Positions 38,331 through 49,400 of a stretch of 64,000 nt of DNA are shown here, in pieces. Each line of letters starts with the position of its first letter. Position 1 is the first letter of the stretch. The position numbers were made by a program, and so were the translations under genes. The DNA is taken from positions 496,001 through 560,000 of the forward strand of contig VWND01000095.1 of assembly GCA_009599575.1 (NCBI GenBank). Direction: 5' to 3'. The notes beneath the pieces are model-generated. The model searched no databases. It saw only the letters and a list, made by a program, of their open reading frames with translations, and had not been told where the DNA came from. This stretch comes from Blumeriella jaapii (taxonomy: Eukaryota > Ascomycota > Leotiomycetes > Helotiales > Drepanopezizaceae).

Positions 38331-38810
38331 AAAAACTAAAATAAATATAATGCTAATTAATAATGTTTTTTAATATATCGTTGACGAGTATTAAAATAAT
38401 ATATATAATAACGATAAATTTTTTTTTTTGTTAAATCCTTTTCTTTTTTTATAATTAACAATTTTTTTTTCAGATGTATTACTATTGCTAATACGAGTTT
38501 TTTTCGTATTTTCCTTTTTATTTTTAAAAATCGGTATTTTCGCGGATGTTTCGGATAATAACTTTTGTATTATGATTTTTTTTTTCCGAAGTTTTTGAGT
38601 AAAAAGCTTTTTCTTTTTAAATTGCGTTTAGCAGGTTCTTTTTTTTTTATATAAATAAGTCAGATGCTTACTTATATAATTTCAAAAGGATTTTGATAAG
38701 GTTTTTGTTTTTTTTTATCGTGTTTTTGGTATTATATTAATAGTCGAATATATATGCAAAAAAAGCAATTGTTTTTTGCAATAAAAAAGGGGGGGGTTAA
38801 AGGCTTTGTA

Positions 38811-38834
38811 TTCGAATCCTTGCGTAGATTATCA
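38811..38834 (-). promoter_or_regulatory. Putative primer-binding site of E5
   Basis: Minus-strand TGATAATCTACGCAAGGATT, resembling the site after the H 5' LTR. The plus strand here, TTCGAATCCTTGCGTAGATT, looks like a tRNA T-arm plus acceptor strand. That is what a primer tRNA complement should look like. Confidence 0.55.
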
Positions 38835-38969
38835 AAAGAATAGGACAAAATAATTCTTAAGATCGGGGATGTATGTTTTAAAAAAAAAAAATGGAGGTCT
38901 TAAAAAAGTTTAAGTACAGATTGTGCGGGTCCGTGCCCTTAGTCTCGCTTGAAGCCTCAGGCCACAACA
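38835..38969 (-). repeat. E5 5' LTR (including 66-bp repeat, right copy)
   Basis: On the minus strand it starts TGTTGTGGCCTGAGGC at 38969 and extends to the primer-binding site. The first 66 bp (38904-38969) recur at 31140-31205. It forms the exact right border of the A+T-rich block. Confidence 0.55.
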
Positions 38970-38978
38970 CTCAACGAA

Positions 38979-40942
38979 ATGGATCCAAATCCGCCTGAGC
39001 GGGTCGTCAATGTTACACAATTACGGGTATGTATAAAACATCCCAAGAATATACAGGAATAACTATGATGACGACATGACTACAAGTCATTACCGTCATC
39101 ATTCATAATCAGAAGGCTCGCACCTTCCATAGCATTAGAACATTCATACTACATAAACAGCCCTTACGGCACAAACAATGAATCATCTTTGACTTCACCT
39201 TTCTCTGTTACAGTCAACCCATCTGCAGAGCCCGCCTCACCTACCTCGCCCCGAAAAAAAAACCTTTCGGATGAGTCGTCGTCCTCGAATAATACGACAT
39301 ACACAAGCCAATCTGCCACCTTAACAAACGCGTCAATAATGAAACCTTTTTCATCCACGCCCGACACCTGCCTCTCTCCAAACATGTGTGATATGTCGAA
39401 TTATTACTATGGATGGCCAGGTGTGCCGAGACTCCTCGCGAGGAGTCATAAAGAACCATGGGCTGCAACCTTTACCGACGACAGCGGATTCAGGACCCCG
39501 ACACCGATTCGCGATTTCGTTTTAAAGGACCGCATCATCAAGGAAACTCTCGAGAAGGGGCTTCGAGAATCAATTAGAAACATTCTGATGACCATGAGGC
39601 CGTTGACATGGATCGCCGTGGATTATGTTCGCCTCGGCCACAGTACGATCGAGATGCAGAATCCGGCGGTGATTTTAATCACAGCAGAGAATGATTACAC
39701 CTCGACGGCTGAAGCAGAAAGGGTGGTTAAAAAAATCAAGGAAGAATGTATCAGGTAAGTCCTATTGATCGTGTATCAAGCGAATAAGCAGAACTAATAT
39801 GTTTTAGAGTCGGATTACCGAGAGTAGAAGTAGAGATGATGGGAGGTGCTCGTTGCGAAGGACCAGCGGACAGAGCCGATGACACTCAGGAATTGATCGT
39901 ACCCACCAACTATCCTCTCGTCGGAGCCTCAATCGGACAGCGTCCGCGTCATAACGATCAAATTTTCGGCACTGCCACCCTTGCCGGATTTGTGAATATT
40001 GACGGCGTCGTATACGGTTTGACAAATCATCATGCTATCTTTGGCAGTGACCGCATGGACGCCTATGATCCTCTTACAGAACCCAACGCAGTTGTCGATC
40101 AGCCTTCGGAGGGCGATCTGATGCGGACGTTGCTTGACTTGAACCCCTTAATCAATAAGGCAGAAAAACGCGTGCCAATCGAGTCCTGGGTTGCCGACAA
40201 GAAAGAGAAGCGGGACATCTGTGATAGGTACTTGAGTAGCGACGCAAGAAAGCTGGGCAGTGTTATCAGATCCTCGGGCATTCGACTCTCTCGAGCTCCC
40301 GGCCGGCATCGATTAGATTGGGCTTTAATCTGCATGAATGAAAACGAACGTTGTCCAGATCCTTCGCTCTTTGTCAATCAGGTATGTAAATCTTGCTTTT
40401 CACATTGGTAGCTGTTTACTAACGTATATAAGCTTCCTCGATGCGAAAACCTGCTTCACACGAGCCTTAGCAGCTACGTCAAAACCGCGGGTGAGAAGAG
40501 CTATGACAACCGTCCGAAGGATGTAGCTGATATGCCCGATTACCTCGGCAATCATCTGACATGGAAGGAGACTCTGGAGAGACAAGACAACGCCGACGAC
40601 GTGTACCGAGACTACATCGTATGGAAGCATGGCCGAACGACACATTTTACGTGGGGCATCACAGGGCTCGTAGACTCCGATTATTTATGGGCGGATGGTA
40701 TCACTACGTCAAGAGAATGGCACATCAAAGATGCGCCTAGGGGGTCTGGATTTTCGCAAAAAGGCGACTCGGGAGCTCTGGTGTGGGACATTGACGGTGC
40801 GGTAGTTGGCATGATGTGGGGAGTATGCTTCTCAAGACGCTTGACCTACGTCACTCCTATCGAGGTCGTCTTGGCAGATATCAAGGAGACGCTGGGAGCC
40901 CGGAACGTCAGTATAGTAGTGACTGGCAATGCGGAAACGTGA
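38979..40942 (+). CDS. Trypsin-fold serine protease-like protein
   Basis: A probable chymotrypsin/trypsin-fold hydrolase, cytosolic as far as visible (no signal peptide). My model joins 38979-39026, 39087-39754, 39808-40381 and 40433-40942 (599 residues). The last two introns are certain (GTAAGT/TTTTAG; GTATGT with TACTAAC branch). Exon 1 is tentative (60-bp intron ending AAG). Without it the first ATG is 39339 (499 residues). The catalytic triad is visible in order: His in GLTNHHAIF (about residue 313), Asp in HRLDWALI (409), Ser in QKGDSGALVWD (543). An N-terminal domain around RPLTWIAVDYVRLG recalls fungal proteins of this class with unknown substrate. The proposed ATG lies 10 bp from the E5 LTR, so the native promoter is probably displaced. 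It has normal codon use and no premature stops. Confidence 0.78.
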
Positions 40943-41930
40943 ACAAAAGCGCCTAGGCGAGCTTAATGGTGCTAAAAAGCGAAACGCCCACGCAGCTTTC
41001 AAGGACGGCTTGAATAGTGATGATGATGATGGCAGCAGCCGTACTACGAGTCATATTCTACTTGCGTTTTAAATGTATAAATCAAAGGCTTCTTTCTGCG
41101 ACAACATGTCAGTTCTGGCCAGGTCATCACTCGCTAAGCCTCTCGGCTAACGCTCTCTTTCCTTCTCATTTTCTCCCACTTCTCCTTTTCCTTCCTTCGC
41201 TCCTGAGGCTGGTCTCATGGGTGCTTGGCGCTTTCTTAGGTCCGCTATCCCCGAGGTTGACTACAGTCAACCTTCTTGTATATAGCTCACAGCTCCCTTC
41301 AACCTTTACTCTCTGTAGTTGTTGATTCTAAGTCATTATCTTGAGATCTTCTTGAGGCCAAGATCGGCTTCGTGTTCACTCGGAAAGCGAAAGGCACCGT
41401 GATGGAAGCCGCGTCATCCTTCTTTGTGCCGCGGCTCCGAAGCTAGATACAAAGACTGCACGTAGCCTCGACTTCGAGTCTGAAATCGGCAAATGTAAGC
41501 TGTCCCTCCTTCTTTGCCTTCTCGCACTCTCAGCTATTAAACCTGGGCGAGGAGACTGATTCTTCTTTGCAGAGCGGTGCGACAGGGTACGATAATTTGG
41601 CCTGATAATTTACGATACAACGCTTGCGGGTGCAGAGCAGCAGAGCAACAGAGCAAACAAGTCTATATTGCTAGCACCGGTCGGAAGGCTGTCATTAGCA
41701 CGGATATCGATAGCTATGCTTAGCATTGATATAACGCCTGTGATAGCATCGATTGGAAAGCTGTGATGAGCACCGGTATGCCTGCCGACGCAGAGCAATC
41801 AAGGCTATTTTGATGGCAATCGGAACGCTGTGGTCGGCATCGAAACAGTGTATCTACGAGAGCGTAGATTATAGCGGAGGAGGCAGTCTTGCAGCACCGA
41901 TTACGATTTCCTATCAAGGAGAGGAATAGA

Positions 41931-42070
41931 TGTTGTGGTTGTTGTTGTATTGATAAACGTCGGGCGGAGGGCAGGCGAAGCCTGCCTCCCTGGGACCTCC
42001 CATAGGATACGGCGACGTGCTAAGCCAAAGAGTTATATACAAGATAGCCTTAGAAAGCAGTTTAAAGTAG
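41931..42070. repeat. LTR-like dispersed repeat, left copy
   Basis: It begins TGTTGTGGTTGTTGTTG and shares with 61446-61590 the blocks AAACGTC/TAACGTC, ACGTGCTAAGC and TTATATACAAGA, in the same order and similar spacing. It is diverged and not A+T-biased. Probably an old solo LTR fragment. Confidence 0.45.
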
Positions 42071-42284
42071 TATAGCAAATTATTTCTTATGCTTTTGATA
42101 TAGATGCAAGGAGAAGCGAGTTCTAAGCGCCGAGGCCAGTTTTGATGATATTAAAATTGCTACGCATATGATCACTGGATTGATTACAAAGCATTATAAA
42201 GTCAGTTTAGCTGGCTTCGGAACTTCCTTTCTTTTTCCAAAAAGAATTGTGGTTATGGTCTTGTATTATTAAGAGCAATAAATT

Positions 42285-42309
42285 CGGAGATATAAAACGA
42301 ATATCTCCG
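42285..42309. repeat. 9-bp stem hairpin
   Basis: CGGAGATAT, 7-base loop, ATATCTCCG: a perfect inverted repeat. A further ATATCTCCG follows at about 42315. Function unknown. Confidence 0.5.
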
Positions 42310-42534
42310 AGCGCATATCTCCGAACGCTTGATCGGATTTAAGCGAATCTTGGTAATACCTTCACCTCCACCACCACCACCACTGCAACCACGCGCGCCA
42401 ATCTCCAACCAGCACACCCTACCAACGCAAGGTCGAATTGGGTTGAATTGGGTTGTTGCTGTTTTTGATGCGCAGGCTGCAGGCTCGGGCTTGGCGCAAA
42501 TAAGTGGGTTTTTGTTGATTTTTGGTTCTTGGTT

Positions 42535-42642
42535 TTGGTTGCGCAAGCTCGGCGCGAGCGTGTAGGACGCGTACAGTCAAGGGGTCATTTGGTTGCGCAA
42601 GCTCGGCGCGAGCGTGTAGGACGCGTACAGTCAAGGGGTCAC
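42535..42642. repeat. Tandem duplication, two 54-bp units
   Basis: Two adjacent copies of a unit beginning GGTTGCGCAAGCTCGGCGCG, identical across the unit. The second starts 54 bp after the first. The unit contains the palindrome-like GACGCGTAC. No gene overlaps it convincingly. Confidence 0.85.
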
Positions 42643-43314
42643 CTCCTAGTACCTGATCTCAGCTATTCCGAAGAAGTCGTCGATCTTAGCGTAGCTCCAA
42701 GTGCAGGAAGGGGTCGCCTTTTGCACCGTTTTGCTACTTTTTCTTTAGTAAACCTAGCTGCTCTGTGGTTAACAGTGAAGTCAACCATTGATCAGTGTTG
42801 GTATCATATAAGGGGGGGTTGTGTATACACAGGGGTTGAGATATTGCAATAACTGGGGTTGTATTGCGAAAGAGATCTAAGGAGTAAACTAGCTATCGCA
42901 CGGAGTATATGTAGGTAGGGCTGCACGCTTGCAGCCTACCATCACGTGGTGTGATCATGTGATTGTGAGCATGATCAACCACCATCATATACCCACACCA
43001 GGGCTGGCCGCAAGACCGTGAAACTACAGAGTATGCGTTGACAGATGTCAGCTTCTAATAAGACCGAACATGCATAGTCGAGTCCGCGGAAAGACACAAT
43101 AGATGTGATGCGCGATCCATGTAACGGTTGCGAGATTCAATAAACACCGTCTTGACCAAGCACCGTCGGAATATGATCACAAAACAGGAGAAGATTGTTT
43201 TCGTTAGAAATCGAAGACTATCATAAATGTTCAATACGTGTTTGTCAAGAGTTATTAGATAGATTTGCGGTACGGTTTGGGTAAATATTGTTTTGTACAT
43301 GTCAAAGTCATGGA

Positions 43315-43333
43315 CACGTGATGTGATCACGTG
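43315..43333. promoter_or_regulatory. Inverted CACGTGAT pair (E-box-like palindrome)
   Basis: CACGTGAT, spacer GTG, ATCACGTG: a perfect 8-bp inverted repeat carrying two CACGTG cores. CACGTG is the core bound by bHLH and some bZIP factors. It lies about 460 bp beyond the 3' end of the fusion gene, so a target gene is not obvious. Confidence 0.4.
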
Positions 43334-43792
43334 TATTTGCTTTGTAAAGTACTTCCCATCTACTTCGCATAACAGAATCCGCACAGAAAGAAAACAATTA
43401 CAACCCCGAAAGAAAGTCTCATCAAACAGCTGTGATAACGACAGTTATAATAAATTGAAATTCGTAAGTTATGGTAGTAATTTGAGGTTCTCGCTTACAA
43501 CGAGTATCAGTTCGGTTAAATAAATACTGGTGCTTTAAATTTACATCTCTTCCCCCCTCCGCCCTCCCGACGTTCATTCTCATCGTCCCACGATAATTGG
43601 TTTATTCCGTATGCTAACGCCATATACACACCCTAAGCCAGATATACAGGAGGCCACCAGCCCAGAAACGCCATCGCTAATTAGTAAGATTCTCACCTAG
43701 GTCTATCATAAGATTGCAGGCATCACTTTCTGGACCCCGTCCTCGTTCCATTTCCCTTCGACGTCGCTACGACACTGCCCCATCTCGAGCTC

Positions 43793-46461
43793 TTAATCTT
43801 TCTCGAATGAATCGTTGGATTTGGTGCTCAGTCGCCTGGTCCACGTATTCGTCCCGTGGCCTCGATCACCACGCCCGTGTGCATCTCGCGGCAGCAAGAG
43901 CCCATCTTTTACAGGGTCAACCAGACGCCTCGCTTTGGGAACGCAGTTGAGGAACGCAGGGTAGAGAATCCCACAGCAGTTGAGCGTGAGAACAACACAG
44001 AAGGAGTGCTGAATCGACCAGTCGGCAAGGCGCTGCACAGCTAGCATCACGAATGGGAACACGGCGCCCCCGCCCGCCGCCGCGGTCAACAGACTCGCGC
44101 CCAACTTCGTCCTGCAACCGAGGCCACGGATGCCCATCGCGAAGATCAGAGGCCAGATGGGCCCCTCGAAATAGAAAAGCACCAGCATGGGACCGACGAT
44201 TCGGTTCCCCTGGATGGGGAGAGACATCGTGAGGCCGGAGCAGACGACGGCCCCGAGAGATGTGACCAGCAATAGCAGTCGTGGAGGGACGTACAGGCAC
44301 AGCCCGGCAAAGAAGAACCGGCTGACTGCGAACATGGCGTGGCCTACCAGGCCATAGTTGCCTACGCGGAGCGTAAGGGGGGTTTGAGTGTGGGCGGTAT
44401 ACTCTCTGAGCAGGCCACCGAACCAAACAGACACGGATTCCTGGGCGCCCACATAGAAGAACTGAGCGCCCACCGCGGTCATCAGAGACATCGTGACCAG
44501 GCTGGGCTTCAGTTGGGGTGTGAGGGTAACGGTCTGCGAAGGGCAGTTACCGAGGGCTTCGGCTTGTGCTTGCAGGTCCTCGTCCGTCACTTCTGGCAAG
44601 GGCATGTAGTAGAAGAACAGTGCCAAGCTAACGGTGAACAAGGCAATGGCTAGGAACGTCCATTGCACGTCGATGAGACTTGGGTCGCGAACCACATGGC
44701 TGAAGAAGACTCTGTGCGCGAGGAGCTGACTGAGGATACTGCCAATGGCTTGGACTCCCTGGGCTGCCAAGAGTCGAGATTCGGAGTATGCCAGAGGTCC
44801 GCACAGGGCGATGAAAGGATTCGCGGCAGTCTCGGTGACTGCCAGACCAAAGCCAACGATGAAGTTGGACAGGATGAAGCCGGTCAAGGATGTCAAGACT
44901 GCCGAGGGCCAGAACATCAATGTACCGACGCCATAGATACAGAGACCGGTGATGAAAGTTGCTTTGAAGCCTGCCTTGCGCAGAGTCCATTGTCCAACCG
45001 TGGGAGATGCAATGAAATATGCGCCGAAGTAAGCGGATGTCAATCCAAGTGTTTCGCCGGTGGTGTAGCCGGCGATTTGTGTGATCTCGTTATTGAGACT
45101 ATTAAGAAGCCCGTAGGAAAAGCCCCACAAGAAAAAAAGAACGGTAACGAGGGTGCAGTACTTGAAGGACTCCAGCCCCTTCGTCTTCAGCATGCTCTTT
45201 GGTTTCTTCATATTGACAAAGCCAAAGTAGACAGCGTTTTCCGTGGCGGCAGATTGCGCTGTTTGGCAACGACCTAAGGCGGGCGATTTCATGCCTTCAG
45301 GTATTGTCAAGAAGTCCATCATGTCCATCTCGGCCCCGTGGTCGCCTTCAACGTGAGCAGGAGGCAATGGCTGCAGCCTTGGGTTCGACTCTGCAACTGA
45401 TTGCCGCCGCGACGGCTTCTGGGCATGTGAGGCATAAGAGCCTGATCTCCCAGCTTGGTGCACGCCCGAGACACCAGACACACGATCCGTGATCATCGCA
45501 GGCAGAATCTTCTTGACCAGAGGTTTCAGAGTAGGAATGCAAGCGCAGATGATCCCAACATTGACTTCCACAGCTGACAACATCAAAGCAGTACTCGCCG
45601 TTTTGGCAAAATCGGCTCTGGTGTCGAGAGGTACATGCATGATACCTTGGACATCAACGGCCTTTTGCAGGTAGTAGATCCGCACCAGATCGACAATGGT
45701 GACGAGAATGCCCAGGGCGAACGTGAATACGAGGATGGTCTTCTGTCGTTGGGGGAGACGCATGCCAGTGAGGACCGGAATTGGCAGCACCAAGATCGTG
45801 AGATCGGTAATGATATTGAGCGGTGCCGAGCACAAATAAAGCGTGACGATAGAAAGGCAATTCGCATTGGCCACGGTCGAGTCGTACGCAGCTCGTACGG
45901 GGTTGCATTGGAAAGCGTTCAGGAGCGTGAGCACGGCGCCGGCAATGTTGACGACACCCAGCGTAGCATATGAGGCGACTCGAAGCAGCCTCTGGGTGTT
46001 CCTCGACATGCGAAGGTAAAAGATCAGGATGGAGGTTTTGGTAGCCATCAACGCAGGATTCTGTGGCGGCTGTTAGAGCGTGGAGCGTCCCGTTTGCAGG
46101 TAGACGACGTACGTATAAGACTGTGAAGGCATACTCGCTCTCTCGTAGCGCTTTAAGCGAGGCGGCCGGAATGTCAACATCATGTCTTCCCAAGCCTCTC
46201 GATGCTCCGAAGTTGATGGTAAATGTGACCCCCGAGGCTAGAAACTGTGTCACTTCAGCACAAAGCCTCCGTTTGGAGGGCCTGAGTCCGACTTACCCAG
46301 GCGAGTATGATGACCCAGTCGTCCACAGTCTTGTTTTTGATGATGCCGAAGCGACTGATCAATCTCGCAAGCACAAATGCAGTCGCCAGCAGATATGTCA
46401 CCGTCGTCACCACGAGCACGCATGTCCCGCGCGAGGACGTGCTAAGCGCGCCGCCGGCCAT
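43793..46461 (-). CDS. PTH11-type rhodopsin domain fused to FucP-type MFS sugar transporter
   Basis: An integral membrane protein with two modules. CDS is complement(43793-46060, 46113-46244, 46297-46461), 854 residues. Both introns are 52 bp, phase 0, with GTAAGT/ACAG and GTACGT/ACAG borders. Residues 1-285 form the fungal seven-helix rhodopsin domain seen in PTH11-like receptors and integral membrane proteins (TYLLATAFVLARLISRFG, SRGLGRHDVD, ATKTSILIFYLRMS, LDLVR-like helix 5, VEVNVGIICACIPTLKPL). A polar 100-residue linker follows (SRRQSVAESNP). Residues about 392-820 are a 12-helix FHS/L-fucose permease family transporter (FFLWGFSYGLLNSLNNEI, AANPFIALCGP, ATKLGASLLTAA-like end). I saw no stop or splice signal in the linker. 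Substrate is probably a sugar with proton symport. ATG 46461 is the first after an upstream stop. Confidence 0.85.
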
Positions 46462-49400
46462 GTTCGCAGGAGGATTTGTGGTGGTCTGGAAAGCTGAATG
46501 CGCCGAATCCTCATATTCATGGTTGTCGGCAAGTCCAGGTCCACATGTTCGCCTCCACTATCGGCTTCTTGCGCTGACCTTCTTCTTTGGGGAGCTGTGG
46601 TATCGTCGTCTAGGACTGCCAATCCCTGGAGGTTGAGGCTCTTTCGAAAGCCCGCGAGTGAGCAGCGATATCGCGAATGCTCTTCTGTATATCACAATTG
46701 GCCTTGCCTATACCATACTTCCCCTAACCCCTGATGATATTCGCTAATTCGGGACGGCCAGGGACTTTTGTTCACCTTCTCCTCGCCTCGGGGGCAGAGC
46801 CAAGCTCTTTCGTTTCGATCGAATCGAAATGGCAGGGGATGGCCCTATGAATAGAGTTCGACGTCGGAGGGATCGTCTATCTATCAGTCTCAGCAGTCGT
46901 TGGATGAGACAGGCCTTGACTGCGCAGGCAAAGCGACGAGACCGGCAGGCAACGGGCGTGAAGCCATTCATTGCCACCAAGAGAGATGGGGGAGGCTCGT
47001 CTCTTGAGGTCGCTGGTGTTGTCGCTGGTGTTGTCACTAGTGAGCATGCCGACCGAGGTCGGGTTGTACTGTACGTATGTGCATCTGCAGGCGCCCGGCC
47101 GATTCTGGGGCAAATCAGCATCGCACCGCTGCTTAGTGGCCTGTACAGCTTCTTTTTATTGAACGATGCGCCGCCTAGTCGATGAGCTCAGTTCGCTCGC
47201 CTCAACCGAGTTGGAGGCCTCGGTGCAGATGTGTATGTGCCGCAAGCAATTCGCAAAGAATGCGAGGTCCCAAGTCAGCTGAAAGGCCGTTTCCATAGCA
47301 CTCTAGCATTTTTAGACTGCCCTCAGTGGGTAGGCTGAGTGGAGCTTGATGGACATGAGGGTTTCTGCGGATCTTTGTTTTGCAGGCCCGCGGTAAGCGA
47401 CGACGACGATGCCCCTGCGTCGCTGTCTATCTTGCGTTTTTCGCATTGCTCGCATAGCTCGCATACTGTAGCATACAGTAGTAGCATACGTACAGCACTG
47501 TACGGTCCGTACGGAGTACTAGCATCGCTTTCTATTTTTACGAAAACGCCCGCGTCATCCCATCTATCGGGAGGTTTAATCGACGCGAACGAAACGAACA
47601 TGTCTCCGGGCTCTAAACTGCCGGACGATCCGGCAAGCAGCATGCATGAAGTGGCTGAGGAAGTCTGGGCTTCACAGGCCCAAAATAACTCGAGACAAAA
47701 AGAAATGTCGCATTTCCGGCCACGGAAGTCATCGGATCTCAGCTCAGTATTACAACTGTTTGAACCGCTCTTCTTACGTTGCGTATGTGTTGGTCACAAG
47801 AGATCAGACCTGTAATCGTTGCATTCTAGGAACTTGAAGAACGTCAGGCCATGACGCACAGATTTTCGTGCCCCTGTTTAGCGGGCGAAGGGGAGGTATA
47901 AGACATAGCACGGCGGAAAAGGGGGAAAGGCCCGGGCCTGGGTTGTCTCGGATACATATGTACTGTACAGTACTGTACAATACATGCCTATCAGTGCTTC
48001 CAGAAGTCTATATAAACAGGCTCCGTAGCTCCCAGGAAGCAGTCCTCACTTCGATCTCTTTGCACGGGAATTGCGTTTTGGCTTTCATGTGAATATTTCG
48101 TACATACAGTTTAAGCAGGTTATACTTCCACGTATGCCAGATAGGCTTTTTCGTTACTCAGTTGCTTTTGGAATGCTCTGGAAGTCAAGGTGTACATTTC
48201 TTGCGCGGTGTATATACCCCAAGTACAGTACAAGTACATACAATTCTTCAGCAAAGCACGTCGCCGTACCCCCTGGGAGCTCCTAGCATGGTAGTCTATC
48301 AACAGACCTCATTCCCATCTCTCCTATCCCTGCGTCTTCTGCCACATCCTCACGCAGACCCACTTACCGACCCTGCGTCACCTTTTTCCTCACCGGCTAG
48401 ATCTTCCAGATAGCGCTGGATATGAAGATGAAAAGGATCTGTTAGCAGAATGGTCTAGCGAATGAATGAATTAATGTTTGACTGGATGAATGTTGTTCTC
48501 GGTTTCGGGTGTCTGTTGCTGGTACGGAAACCATTTGATGCGGCCAGAGTCTGGACACATAAGCCCCAACAGACCTAAACGGATCCAGATCTATCCGCTT
48601 GACGTCAATCAACACTATCACTACAGATCCTGATGGATTCGAGTTAAAATGTGGTTCCGGATCCCAATCTTGCGTTCGGCTGTCGCCGTAGCCTATCGCA
48701 ACGTTTAGCACGGTATGCTATGTATAGCTCTGCGAGCTCATTCAATTGGATACCTTCTGCTTTGAGTTTAACTTGTGGGGTTAGAAAATGAACATGATGT
48801 TGGGTTACAAGGGAAATTTTTCCCAGATATAAGATAAAGAATTAAGTCTATATCAGCAGGGAAAAAAAGACATGTCTTAGATTCTTCTTCTTATTCAGTG
48901 TTGTTTTCTACAGATTTGCCATTTTGAGCCCAGCGGCCTTTTCCTTTGCTAAATAGTCTATTGTTATTTTGAGTTTCCAGCCTTCTCAATAGGAGCGTGT
49001 TAGGCTTGGAATTCGATCGCCAAATATGGGCATCTTATGCATAAGATCTTGTATGGCAAATAGAAAATTCGATTGGACGATCACGCTTTTACGAATTCTG
49101 TAATAACAATTTGCAGGGCGGTCGAAAGCAATTCAACTCTGTGTTCTGCGTCCAGAAGTCCCCCTTCCGCCTAAGAATGCATTGTTGAGAGCGCTTTCCC
49201 ACAGGGTTTGAACCTAGCCTCAAGAACAAATAAGTGTTCATGAATCAAAACTCAGAACGCTACACGTCCACGTTGACGTCTCCATTCTGTATGTGTATGC
49301 TAATCGAGTTTACAAATGGCCACAAGCAAGCCAGTATCGCCTACAATGGTAAGCATTTTGAAGGAAGCTGAAAACATCCCTTCTTAGGCTGGATGAGCAT

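Larger units (their letters stand above)
31140..38969 (-). mobile_element. Element E5: minus-strand Ty3/Gypsy retrotransposon, mutated
   Basis: It runs right to left. The LTR begins at 38969 (minus-strand TGTTGTGGCCTGAGG), followed by a primer-binding-site-like motif (38834-38811), a gag-like domain (38330-37962), a Tc1 insertion (36830-37421), then RT-like sequence (about 34560-33790) and RNase H-like sequence. It ends at a 66-bp copy of the LTR start (31140-31205). It is the rightmost element and its outer edge is the border between A+T-rich and normal DNA. Confidence 0.65.
40943..43792. other. Intergenic region with repeats, no supportable gene
   Basis: 2.85 kb between the protease and the fusion gene, which converge here. 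It holds a degenerate tandem repeat (about 41665-41845), an LTR-like repeat (41931-42070), a hairpin (42285-42309), a 54-bp tandem duplication and a CACGTG palindrome. Short ORFs here lack splice signals or recognisable domains. Confidence 0.6.

Noticed and set aside
38805..38835. tRNA-like T-arm (TTCGAATCC) suggesting a tRNA gene
   Set aside because: There is no D-arm or anticodon arm upstream. The segment is better explained as the primer-binding site of E5 read on the opposite strand.
47339..47815. 158-codon plus-strand ORF
   Set aside because: Low-complexity Ser-rich reading with GTAC repeats inside it, no homology that I recognise, and no intron signals.
49185..49225. tRNA-like GGTTTGAACCT near AGAGCGC
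   Set aside because: Arms cannot be folded into a full cloverleaf and the T-stem pairs only partly.
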